Assembly: GCA_027604005.1 (NCBI GenBank)
Contig: JADGJT010000325.1
Span: 338-20,406 of the forward strand
Direction: 5' to 3'
Origin: Dinochytrium kinnereticum
Taxonomy: Eukaryota; Chytridiomycota; Chytridiomycetes; Chytridiales; Chytridiaceae
Length of the DNA: 20,069 bases
This document shows, piece by piece, positions 8,987-19,545 of the stretch. Every line of letters begins with the position of its first letter. The stretch's first letter is position 1. A program made the translations under genes and the position numbers. The notes beneath the pieces were generated by a model. That model searched no databases. It worked only from the letters and a program-made list of their open reading frames with translations, and was not told the origin of the DNA.

Positions 8987-11900
8987 TTAAGGCTTAGTAG
9001 GATTTGAGGCAAGAGCCGACGACATCACTGCCTTAGCGCCTGTCACACTGTTGGTTCTCCCTGCCGTGTTGTTAGTTCGGTTCGCTGACATCTTGGCTGC
9101 ACTCGCAGGCTTGATTGTTTGCTGTGTTTGTATTTTGTTTGTTAGTTTGGTAATTTTGACAGTGTTTTTTTGGATAAATAAGGATGTACTCTGGATTATT
9201 CAGATTATTCAGCCCCTCACCTTGCAGTACTTGCAATGCATAATACTTTCCTCTCCTTCTACTGAAGACTCTCCGTGGTTGCTAGAGGTGAAGCTGACGT
9301 TATCAGAGTCTTTCGATAGGACCTAGGGTAAAGATGTTTAGATGGGGAACTAGGAGAATGACAAAGTCAAGCAATTTATCATACGCCATATATCTTAGTA
9401 AAGAAGTTGGTGAAAATCACTGTGTAGAGGGTCAGGGAAACCAATAACGAATTTATGAGGTGAAGAGCAGAAGGACTAAATACGAAACCAGTTAATACAT
9501 AAAATATTCTAGAATGCCTTACTCTTTGATAAACAAGCCAAGTGATACTAGAATAATCAGCGTAAGAGTTACAACGTAGATGGAAAGGTTGATTTGGCCA
9601 GTCTCGTTATACTTTGAAGTCACGTTTCGTGTTTTGAAACTAATGTAAAGACCGAAAATCAAGACAAGGGTAACGGGGGCCAAGAGAATCCAAAGCCATT
9701 GTCCCATTCCCTTGCTGACGCATATCGGCCAATCATCCCCATCGATGGTAATAACGGAAGTCTATTGAAAAACATCGAGTCATCAATACCGAGCCTTATG
9801 AAAGGATAAGAACGTAAATACTGTACCTCATACGGCGAAATTTGGTTGAAGGCAATCAAGACTGCAAAGTTGACGCAAACGAGAGCAGTCACCATGCCGA
9901 GAAGAACAGGATCTTGTATTAGGAAGGACTTTGATGCTGACTTTGACCTCAAGAAAATATAATAGATACGCCCTAAATAACATGATTTTAGATTTGGTTT
10001 GCAAAAGGAAGAAACAAGAAGAGAGAAAAGAAGGAAAAGGATATGGCAATAGGCGGTTTAGTTAAGACAATGCATGGCCAAACTTACAGTTCTTTACAAC
10101 AATCGCACTGAATAGCAGCATGCAACCAGTACTGAAAAGCCAGAGTGCAGATGAACAGTACTTAAACTCGATAGCAGAGAGGGTGTAGAGAATGATTCCT
10201 ATGAAACTAATGATGGCTCCGACGGCATAGATTGTCAAGAAAAGGGGTGAAGCCGACTTGAAGGCGGCATTTTGTCTCAATGCAATTGTGCAGCCAATAG
10301 CGCACAGACCGAGGAAGATACCAATCGCAGAAACCGCATAACCTAAGGCAAGCACTCCTTGACTAGGATATTTTGGAACCTTAGGTGGCCTTTCTGGATC
10401 AACAAAAAGGATCTGTCCGTGAAATAAGATGATTAGTTTGGGAATAAACTGCAGCGGGATACCATGGTTCAATTTTTGGGTAAGGGGCTGACAGGACTTA
10501 ATGGATAGCTTTACCTTGTGACTGCTAACGATTCCTTTTGTTGGGTGAGACCCACCGTAAACCATAACGACCGTGTCATTCATTGGAACGCAGATCGACA
10601 ATGCCGTTGAACGGAACGAGCAAGCTCGCTGGAAATCCGACTGAACGAAGGATGAAGCCGTAAGACCCTGCACTGGGTAAGGAAGTGCCAATCCGGCCTC
10701 CTCTGACCACGAATCTAATGCCAAGTTGTAGATAAACGCCCTTGACTGAGTCTGCTTGTTAAAGGTTCCACCCACAACAAGCACACGCCGGCTGTCAATC
10801 GCAGCCATTGCTAAGCGTGAAAGCCCAATTGGTTTGACACCAGAAGGGGATAAGGCCGTCCATTTCTGAGTACTAGTTTCAAACTTCCAGAGCTTCGAAC
10901 TGTCGGTTATGCCATCTGTTCCACCATATAACACGATAGTGGTGCCGTTAACGGCAGCCATGGAAGCGCTGTAACGTGGCTCAGGGAAGTCAATACCAAT
11001 AGCACCTGAGGGTTGGATTCTCGTCCACACATTTGAGTTGAGGTTCAAACTCCAGAAATCGCTTTGAATATTGAATCGGTCATCCTGACCTTACATTATC
11101 ATGTTTAGAATAAAGCAATGTTAGGTATGGAAAGCATGAAGTGTTTTTTTTATCAGATGAGTTTAGCTTACCTCCCCATACATACATCTCTTGATCTCCG
11201 ACAAGAGCGGTGGAATGTCTCAGTCGCCTACCCGGACCTCCACCTGTTGTAGTGAGAGCGCTCCACTGGCTAGTCGCGATCGAATACTTAAACACCTCGC
11301 CGCTCACCGTATTGTCTCTAGTAGACCCTCCAAAAATCACAAGCTCTCTGGCATCTCGGCGGTATACTGCACCGTGGTTTTGAAGACCAGGGGGTTGGAA
11401 TGATCCCGTACTGTTGACAAGGTTCCAGGTTACAGCATCATAATCATACCTCCACAGATCATTACTAATGTTTCCTGTTGGAGTCTGCCCGCCAAAAATG
11501 AAAAAACTGTTGTCGAATGTGAAGCTTTGTGTGTGGCCCTACGGGTCAACAGTATGATATCAACTTAGTTAGTCGAAAGCAAGGACTTCTAAATTAAAAA
11601 ATAAACTTGCCTGTAATCCGTCCGGGGAACGCCCAAAGCTGGGAAGGTCTGCCCAGGTGCCGTTAGACTTGCTCTTGATTCCCTGAATGTAGCCTTTCGC
11701 AACCGCGGTAAGGCCTCCTCCTTGAATTCTAGTCTGCACTATAGCCAATAATGAACCAAGATCGGTCTTTCGCACTGTCGCGCATCCAGAGTTGCCAGCA
11801 TCCACATCCTGAAAAATGACGGACCTATCCAGTTGGGAGCACGCCAGAGGACTGGAGCACCCTGATAGGCCAACACCACCAACAGCCGAATCCAAGATCT

Positions 11901-13326
11901 TGTTGCCGGAGAAGAATTGGTCGGTATGACTTTCGTTCAGAAGAATCAAAGTGGCTTTATCGAGGTTCTTCAGAGCGGACGCGAAGATGAAGTTTGAGGC
12001 TGGATCGCTCTTGTTCGCGAACGTTGTACGAGATTCATCATTGTCCACTCCGATGACCCACCGACCGGCCCTCGCGACATTGCGGATGGTTTGGGAGCCG
12101 AGTCCACCGGCAGCAGCGAAGAATCTGTTGTTTTTATCTTAATTGGTTGGCTGCTCTTTTGAATGTAGGTGTCTTATGACAACAATAGACAAAAACTCAC
12201 ACTGAGGTGCCGCAATGGAAGGCATTGATTCGCATGTGGTAAAGTTAAAGATTAGAGAAACCAGCTGTGTTTCTTTGTTTTTGCTCTTCACACATACCGT
12301 CTACATTTTTGGACAGGAAGTCTGTATGGGGACAGAATCAGCATCGAGAAGGCGTAAGTGATGATTGATTACTAACCTATCGAGTTCATTTCAGCGATTG
12401 TCGAGTTGCTCCAAGTCGGATCAAAGTTGAAGGTTCCATACGTGGTGACAGCAGGGTTGATGTACTGAACGCCGCTTAAAAAGCCTGGATCGTGTTTGTA
12501 AAGGGATTTCGTATAAATATATAATTTCAAAAGAAATGGAACGGAGAATGCCAGAGAAACCAACCGTAAACATATCTTCGCACTGGAGGAATGGGAAGAT
12601 TTCCCATGACTCCGACGGTACTAGTATTTGTAAGCGCGCCAGCAAGGACGCCAGCTAAGAATCCAGCCTCGTCTTCAGCAAAAGTTATCCCCTAGTAACG
12701 TAAGTTAGTACACTTCAACCACCTTTAAGAGTCGTCAGCGGGAAAGGAGACGCACTTGACAGTTTGGTGGATACGTGTTGTCGATACTAACTGCCAGATA
12801 TTTAGTTGGACACCATTACCGTTCGGGTTTGTACTTACCGTCCAGAATGGAAAATCTCATGTTTGGTAATTGTCTCGCGGTATTGTTGAGAACGGAGGTG
12901 AATGGAAAACCAACAAATATCGTGTGGAATATGGTAGGGTCTATTTCATCGAAATGTGAATTCGCAAGATTAATATCCTGCCAGCAAAGAAAAAAGTTCT
13001 CACCGGATTGAAGGTTGGAGAGCACCTGAGACGGATCGAGCCCTGTCGGGGGTACGTAAAAGTTCCTGCATTGGTAGCCTGGAGTCCCTCTCGAAAATTG
13101 ATCGCATCCCTTTATCACCTCAGCTGAAAATCCACCAGCGGTTGCAGCGGCTGTTGTGAAGATATGAAGGCATGAAGTTAATTTAAAACCATATTTAATG
13201 AATGTAGGCCTCACCAAGGTTAGGAGGGGAAACATATATCGCGATAGTTCTTTGTGCATGAGCCAAAGAGATCGCGGTTGAAAGCCATATCAGGGCCAGT
13301 ACGGCGCAAGCGACACGATGCAGCAT
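8987..13326 (-). CDS. BMP - Kelch - class C seven-transmembrane receptor, first copy (17 exons)
   Basis: Probable cell-surface receptor of 1,049 residues. Exons, 5' to 3': 13326-13215, 13150-13004, 12940-12839, 12790-12756, 12691-12565, 12484-12377, 12321-12298, 12201 (one base), 12124-11611, 11538-11172, 11089-10515, 10412-10088, 9972-9827, 9761-9523, 9475-9385, 9322-9221, 9121-8987. Residues 1-25 are a signal peptide. About 26-370 form a BMP/PnrA-like ligand-binding domain (GGFSAEVIKGCDQF, FAEDEAGFLAGVLAG, FFAAAGGLGSQ, WVIGVDNDES, ASALKNLDKAT); bacterial members bind purine nucleosides. Residues 391-704 hold about six Kelch repeats (FIFGG, VIFGG, YVWGG, VLYGG, VVGG, MVYGG). Residues 722-970 are a class C, GABA-B-like 7TM domain: FKSASPLFL before TM2, Cys790 at TM3 and Cys875 in the second outer loop for the disulfide, VVKNWRIYYIF after TM3, FKTRNV after TM5. 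The tail (971-1049) has a CKYCK motif and is Ser/Asn/Lys-rich. Intron 9 has a GC donor; the rest are GT-AG. The frame is intact throughout. Ligand and G-protein coupling are unknown. Confidence 0.88.
12201..12201 (-). other. single-nucleotide exon (exon 8) of the first BMP-Kelch-7TM gene
   Basis: On the minus strand this T lies between an acceptor ending CCTCAG and a donor GTGAGT. Exon 7 ends in phase 1 (one G left over) and exon 9 starts with the last base of a codon, so one base is needed. G, T and A make a Val codon, giving NVDVFFAAAGG, the expected hydrophobic strand of a BMP domain. Intron lengths on either side are 96 nt and 76 nt. The same arrangement occurs in the paralogue. Confidence 0.75.
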
Positions 13327-14315
13327 GCTTCAGCGTGGAATGATGACTTTTTTCTTTGCGCTTTCCTTTTTTTAAATCACTACTTCAATCTGGTTTATGA
13401 GAGTATATCTTTCAATACATATAATGATCATTATTGGTACTCAAGGTTGGCCAGGAAATCACTTGTAAATCTTTCGATAACCTAGCTATGTACTTGAACT
13501 TTGTTTCTTTACAGTTTCGTTGGACATGATTCTCAGTTCCACGTTAACCCACTATGGGCAAAACGAGATTCGATCTTTTCCATTAACTCACACCAGGACC
13601 TTTTATGATGAAGTATCAATTGTATGATCACAATGGCTGCATGGTGATCTTAAATTGCGCTCAGTCTTAAGAACCCAATTCCACATCCACAATGGGTCTG
13701 AACCGATTGCTGACGCTGGGTGTGCTACAAAACAGAGATAGAATAATGAGAGTGGTCAAATGCTTTCTTCTTCTTTTTCCGTGATGAACGCGATTCATGG
13801 AAGATGGAATTTACACCAAGGGTTGGCACAGGTGAAAGGCTGCTGAATACAATGATTGACTGCTCGCTTTTTGCTTTTCTGGGCCTCCTAAACAAGGTTC
13901 TGCGGATTGTCTTAAGGTTAAACAATGACAGTCATTAAGAAACTCAAAACCATCTTTGACTCTGCATCCAACACACTCTGGAATTGGAGACCTGTAGCAA
14001 AGAATCCGTTTGGAACGCTTGACGAAATCCGCTTGTGCGGGGCGACCAAATTTCGGTTTGTTCAATTTTGGCAAGGCACCCATTGAACATCAATGGTATA
14101 ACCTCTGCTCCAAAGCGATAGTAATGTGAGCAAAGGCTGCTTCAGCAGATAGTTGGAGTTACGTAAATCAGACGTTTTCTCTTTCTACAGATCACAGATC
14201 GGACGTGGGAAACGGCAATAATGATTTTATATTCACAACATCGAACAACAAACATGGTTTATAGTGTAGAAAAGAAGAAATGAAGAAAAAGAGATTTTAC
14301 AGTGAATAAAACGAT
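13327..14315. other. intergenic region between the tandem class C receptors
   Basis: This holds the 3' flank of the copy at 14316-18505 and the promoter of the copy at 8987-13326. A minus-strand frame at 14083-13811 has a Lys/Arg-rich first third but no recognised motif, and I see no matching exon around it. The 100 bases upstream of the ATG at 13326 contain an A-rich run (minus strand), a CCAAT box (13437-13433, minus strand) and a perfect 14-base palindrome at 13421-13434. Confidence 0.45.
13421..13434. promoter_or_regulatory. perfect 14-base palindrome upstream of a receptor gene
   Basis: ATAATGATCATTAT equals its own reverse complement. It sits about 95 bases upstream of the minus-strand start at 13326 and overlaps a CCAAT box read on the minus strand by two bases. 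It could be the site of a dimeric transcription factor, but A+T-rich palindromes of this length also arise by chance. Confidence 0.3.
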
Positions 14316-17300
14316 TTAAGCCTTGACAGACGAAGATGCAACTGCACCGCCAGTGGTGCTTTGGTTTCTTACCGCTGTAGCCCTGTTCATTGACGACTTT
14401 GCAGCGCCTGCCGGCTTGATGGATTGCTATTTGTTTGTGTTTATACGGTTAAATGCAAGAAGAAGTTGAGAGCCATCGATACACATACTTTGCAGAGTTT
14501 GCAGGCAATAAAGCTTTCCTCGCCGTCGACGGAAGATTCGCCATGACTGGAGCTGAAATCGATGGTATCACTCTCCTTCGACAAGATCTGAAGTAATGTT
14601 TAGAAACGTTGATCCCGAGTCGATCTCACTCACAGTATAGATCTTGGTGAAGAAGTTTGTAAAAATGACAGTGTAAAGTGTAAGGCAGACCAATAGCGAG
14701 TTGATGAGGTGTAGGGCCGATGGGCTTTTTGGAAAAGAAAGGTTAGATACGGATATAGCCACCATCACTTACTCCTTAATAAAGAGACTAAGGGGAACCA
14801 GAATGACAAGGGTCAGAGTGACAACATAGATAGACAAGTTGATCTGTCCAGTCTCATTGTACTTCGAAGTTACATTGCGGGTTTTGAAGCTAATGTAAAG
14901 ACCGAAGATAAGGACACCTGTGACTGGGGCCAAGAGAATCCAGAGCCATTTCCCGATATCCTTGCTAACACAGATAGGCCAGTCGTCTCCATCGATTGTA
15001 ATAATTGATGTCTGGTTTAAGCATTAACGGTTAGGCCGAATAAACATAAACTGATCGCAGCGCCTGACTAGAAACTAAGGGGACCGTTGATGACAAACCT
15101 CATAAGGAGAAACTTGGTTGAAGGCGATCAAGACTCCAAAGTTGATGCAAACGAGGAATCCAACCATTGCCATCATGACAGGATCCTGGATTAGGAAGGA
15201 CTTCTTCGCCGAGTGAGAGCGCAAGAAAATGAAGTAAATTCGCCCTATTAAAGCAAGGTTAGTGAGCTGACAATAAGAGAGTTCCTTGAATGTGAGAGAG
15301 GGGATGTAGCATGTAAACTATATGGTTAGAGAAAGAGACTTACAGTTCTTAACAACAATAGCACTGAATAGAAGCATGCAACCAGTACTGAATACCCAGA
15401 GTGCAGATGAGCAGTACTTGAAGTCAACTGCGGAAATGGTATAAAGGATAATCCCGATAAAGCTGATGATGGAGCCCACAGCATAGATAATCAAGAAGAG
15501 AGGGGATGCCGACTTAAAGGAGGCATTTTGTCGTAAGGCGACTGTTGCTCCAATGGCTCCAAGAGCAAAGCCGATTCCGATACCAGCGACAGCATACCCC
15601 AATGCAAGAATTCCCTGGCCCGGGTACTTTGGGACCTTTGGAGGGCGTTCTGGGTCGACAAAGAGGATCTAGTAGCAAAGTAGAGTCAGTTGATTTCAGA
15701 GGAAGATAATGCGAAAAAAGTTTCAAGGATCGCCATACTGCACAGTGGAAGCTTACCTTCTGATTCCCGATAATACCTTTAGTGGGGTGAGTACCACCGT
15801 AGATCATAACCACCGTGTCATTCATAGGCACACATACGGACAACCCAGTAGCTCTAAAGGAGCAGGCATTCGCGAAATTCGACTGAACAAATGCAGAAGC
15901 CGTCAAACCTTGAACAGGGTAAGGAAGACCCATATTAGCCTCCTCCGACCACAAATCCAGAGCCACATTGTAGATGAAGCTTCGAGACTGGGTTTGCTTG
16001 TTGAAAGTTCCTCCGATGAACAAAACACGACGGCTGTCGATCTCGACCGCGGCGGCTCTTGAGAGACCAATCGGCTTCACTCCACCAGGGGACAACGCAG
16101 TCCATTTTGATAGAGACACGTCAAACTTCCAGAGCTTCGAGCCGTCGCTTACTCCGTCATTGCCGCCGTAAAGAAGAATGGTACCATTGACTGCCACCAT
16201 GGATGCACTGTGCCGGGCTTCTGGGAAGTCCACACCTGATGCTCCAGAGGTTTGAATTTTTGTCCACTGGTTTGTTTCGAGGTCCAGGTACCAAAAATCA
16301 TTTTGAAGGTTAAATCGGTCGTCTTGTCCTGGTATCAAATCAGAAATTAAACCATTTTTTCCTGAAAGAGGGCAGTAAAAGTGATCCTTACCTCCCCAAA
16401 CATACATATTTCGGTCTCCGATCAAAGCTACAGAGTGTCGAAGACGCTTTCCAGGACCACCGCCAGTGGTGGTAACAGAGGTCCATTGATTTGTCGCAAG
16501 AGAGTATTTGAATACATCGCCGTTGACCATGTTATCTCTAGCAGAGCCTCCCGAAATCACCAGCTCCTGTGCACTGCGGCGGTAGACTGCACCATGGTTT
16601 TGCACACCAGGAGGCTGGAAGGAGCCAGTCGCGTTAACAAGGTTCCAAGTGATGGCATCGTAGTCGTATCGCCAGAGATCGCTGCTAATATTTCCGGTTG
16701 GGGTCTGTCCACCAAAAATCAAGAAGGTATTATCCTGAAGGAAGTTTTGGCTATGACCCTATTGTTGGCTGTTAGATTCTATTAATCGGAATCATTTATC
16801 AGCTCACCTGCAATCCATCGGGGGAACGACCAAAGCTAGGAAGGTCTGCCCAGGTGCCGTTTGACTTGCTCTTGATTCCCTGAATGTAGCCGTTTGCAAC
16901 GGTTGTGAGACCTCCTCCTTGAATTCGGGTCTGAACAATTGACAAAAGAGAGCCAAGATCCGTCTTTCGCACAGTCGCGCACCCAGAGTTGCTGGCATCC
17001 ACGTCTTGGAAGATGACTGACCTTTCCAATTGGGAGCACGCCAAACCGCTTGAGCAGCGAGATAAACCCACGCCACCCACGGTCGAGTCCAAGATTTTGT
17101 TTCCAGGGAAGAATTGACCTGTGTGACTCTCGTTCAAGAGGATGACGGTGGCTTTGTCCAAATTCTTTAGGGCAGATGCGAAGATGAAGTTTGAGGCGGG
17201 GTCACTTTTGTTGGCAAACGTCGTGAGTGATTCATCATTGTCCACTCCAATAACCCATCGCCCCGTGGAAGCAATGTTTCTGATGGTCTGAGAGCCGAGA

Positions 17301-18505
17301 CCGCCGGCAGCAGCGAAGAGTCTGCACAAAGTGTGGTTAGGTTGGATATTCGTGGTGCTGGCTTCTCATGACTCGAACAAAAATAACTGTACTCACACTA
17401 GGTAGAATAAATATCAAGTCCGTTTCCCAATGTGGAATAGATGTTTTTTGATTTAGCTCAAAAGAATCGAAAAGGTAAACTAATAGCCGTTCACTCACCG
17501 TCAACGTTCTTGGAGAGAAAATCTGAATATCATCGTAAATGATGGATTTACGTAAATCTTAAAACAATCAATAATAACCAACCTCTCGTGTTCATTTCGG
17601 CAATAGTCGAGTTGCTCCAAATCGGATCAAAATTAAAGGTTCCGTACGTGGTCACGGCGGGGTTGATGTACTGAACTCCGCTTAAGAAGCCTAGTCAAGA
17701 GCCGTCCCAATTAGTTATTCGTTCCAGTGACATTTGGGAATAAGGATGGACGTTGGCTAGCTTACCGTAGACGTATCTTCTCACTGGAGGAATGGGTAGA
17801 TTTCCCATGACCCCAACGATACTGGTGTTCGTAAGAGCACCAGCAAGAACACCTGCAAGGAAACCTGCCTCATCCTCAGCAAATGTGATTCCCTATAAAT
17901 CAAGATGTAAGAAATATTGAAGTCAAGGATATGTGGGTACCTGGCAATTCGGGGGGTACGTGCTATCAATGCCGACTGTGCCCAGATCCAGTTAGAACTG
18001 TAAGATCAAACGAGATGCTCACCGTCAAGAATAGAGAATCTCATGCTTGGAAACTCCCTCGCCGTGGCATTGAAGACGTCAGCAAACACGAAACCAACGA
18101 AGATGGAATGGAAGATGTTTGAGTCTGGCAACTTAGAGTCAGTCATGGACCGCCATTTGGCCAAAAGGAATGTCAGATTACTTGCCTGATTTCAGGTTGG
18201 CCACAATCTCACTCGGAACGACATTTCCAGAGGGAAGGTAAAAGTTCTTGCAGACATAGCCTGACGTGGCTTTCGTGAACTGGTCGCATCCCTTGATAAC
18301 TTCAGCCGAGAATCCACCAGCAATGGAGGTGGCTGACATTACAAGCGACATCCGATGAGCACATTTTGAATGGAGCTGAGGCCATTGACTCACCGAGATC
18401 CGGCGTGTTCAGATAGAGCGCAATCGTTTTCTGAGCAGTGGCCGCCAGAGGCAACGTTGCCAGTAAACCTATGGCCAGCGTCGCCAACGAGATATGGTGC
18501 CGCAT
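14316..18505 (-). CDS. BMP - Kelch - class C seven-transmembrane receptor, second copy (17 exons)
   Basis: Tandem paralogue of the gene at 8987-13326, 1,039 residues. Exons, 5' to 3': 18505-18394, 18332-18186, 18124-18023, 17975-17941, 17892-17766, 17690-17583, 17522-17499, 17397 (one base), 17321-16808, 16758-16392, 16328-15757, 15668-15344, 15244-15099, 15011-14773, 14724-14634, 14587-14489, 14426-14316. Exons 1-10 and 12-15 have exactly the same lengths as in the other copy. Exon 11 is one codon shorter, exon 16 one codon shorter and exon 17 eight codons shorter. Domain order and motifs are the same: signal peptide 1-25, BMP domain to about 370 (FAEDEAGFLAGVLAG, LFAAAGGLGSQ, WVIGVDNDES), Kelch repeats 391-703, class C 7TM about 721-969, and a tail with CKLCK. 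Intron 2 uses a GC donor (18185-18184), where the other copy uses GT. The frame is intact. The high coding similarity with diverged introns indicates a duplication that is not very recent. Ligand unknown. Confidence 0.88.
17397..17397 (-). other. single-nucleotide exon (exon 8) of the second BMP-Kelch-7TM gene
   Basis: On the minus strand this T sits between an acceptor ending TTCTACCTAG and a donor GTGAGT. Exon 7 (24 nt) ends in phase 1 and exon 9 begins with one base that completes a codon, so one base must come from here. The result is NVDVLFAAAGG. The flanking introns are 101 nt and 75 nt. Intron sequence is otherwise unlike the paralogue, yet acceptor, T and donor are kept. Confidence 0.75.
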
Positions 18506-19545
18506 ACTTTCGCAGTTCCCTTTTTTTTTTTTTTTTTGGCTTAACAAACGGCGAGTTCGGGTTTCTCTTCCTTGCTCGTATTTCAGGCTTCTATTGTGGG
18601 CTCTTACATCGATATTGCTACTCAGCGTAATGCAAATCCCAGGAGCATCCAGCACCAGATTTACTTGGTGATCATACATCATAATGACCACTGAACGAAT
18701 CATTAAGGGATTTTCGGACAGTAATCAGAGAATTGCCATGAGGCTACAGAAGTACATTGTTCAGGTTGGATCATCGTAGGGCACTCTTATTTTAAATTAC
18801 AAAAAAGATGCTTGAGCCTTGGTGTACAGCTGGGTCAGCTCGTGAATATTCCGCTATTCGTTCCTCGACCGTCTTTTAAAGTTATGGACATTGCTAAAGG
18901 TGGTTGTGGACCCCTTCACTCAGATTTTCACCTTGAGCGGTCTGGGTTCATTCCTGATGCTTCAGATCATCATGTGAAAGCACTAGTGGATATTTTCTTG
19001 TGTTATCAAGAAGAATAATGCTTTCGGATTAACTGCACCGCATCACTCGGTCGTTGGGGACAACAGATTTCGTCAATTTTGGTTAACATCGGTTGAAGAG
19101 AAGTTGAAGTTGAGCAAATATCCTGGACCCTCCGAAGGGCCTTGTTCAGATATTGGTTGGACTTCCCTGCTGGGGCCATAGAGACTGCAGTGTAACAATA
19201 TGGCTGTGATCGGGTGCCCAGAATCTCTCGATATCTTCTTAACATGATTCGATCAGGAGGAGATATCATTTTGAGAAGAAATGAGTTGATTAGCTGTTGT
19301 CTTTATTACGTTCGTTGCAGCGGTTCCAGTTCCAATCGGTTGTGTGTCCAGAATCTGAATGTGTTCTCTCCACCTATTTACGTAACCTCCCACCTTTGGC
19401 ATCTCATTCATGTCCATGCCAGGGACGCGCCTCCCTTCCCGCTCACCAATCCCAACACCTGTTGATGGTCTTGAACCCGGAAATGGCTGGAATGGAATGA
19501 TACGTCGTGTATTGGCAAAGATGCCCAAAAATAAATCCCTCAATC
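18506..19545. other. upstream region of the second class C receptor, no supported gene
   Basis: A 17-base T run (18521-18537) lies just before the minus-strand ATG at 18505, so the 5' leader or promoter of that gene carries an A17 tract. Further right, a plus frame ending at 19018 and a minus frame from 19269 to 19006 abut and partly overlap. Both have some protein-like composition, but I recognise no family and find no convincing exon structure. They might be remnants of a gene. Confidence 0.4.

Noticed and set aside
15657..15668. Possible frameshift at the start of exon 12 in the second class C copy
   Set aside because: On re-reading there are three T, not four, on the minus strand; the exon is 325 nt, exactly as in the other copy, and the frame is intact.
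17322..17396. A longer exon 9 with an upstream acceptor instead of the one-base exon in the second copy
   Set aside because: An open extension exists from an AAG acceptor, but the first copy has no matching sequence (an in-frame stop lies close upstream), and the extra residues would interrupt a conserved BMP strand.
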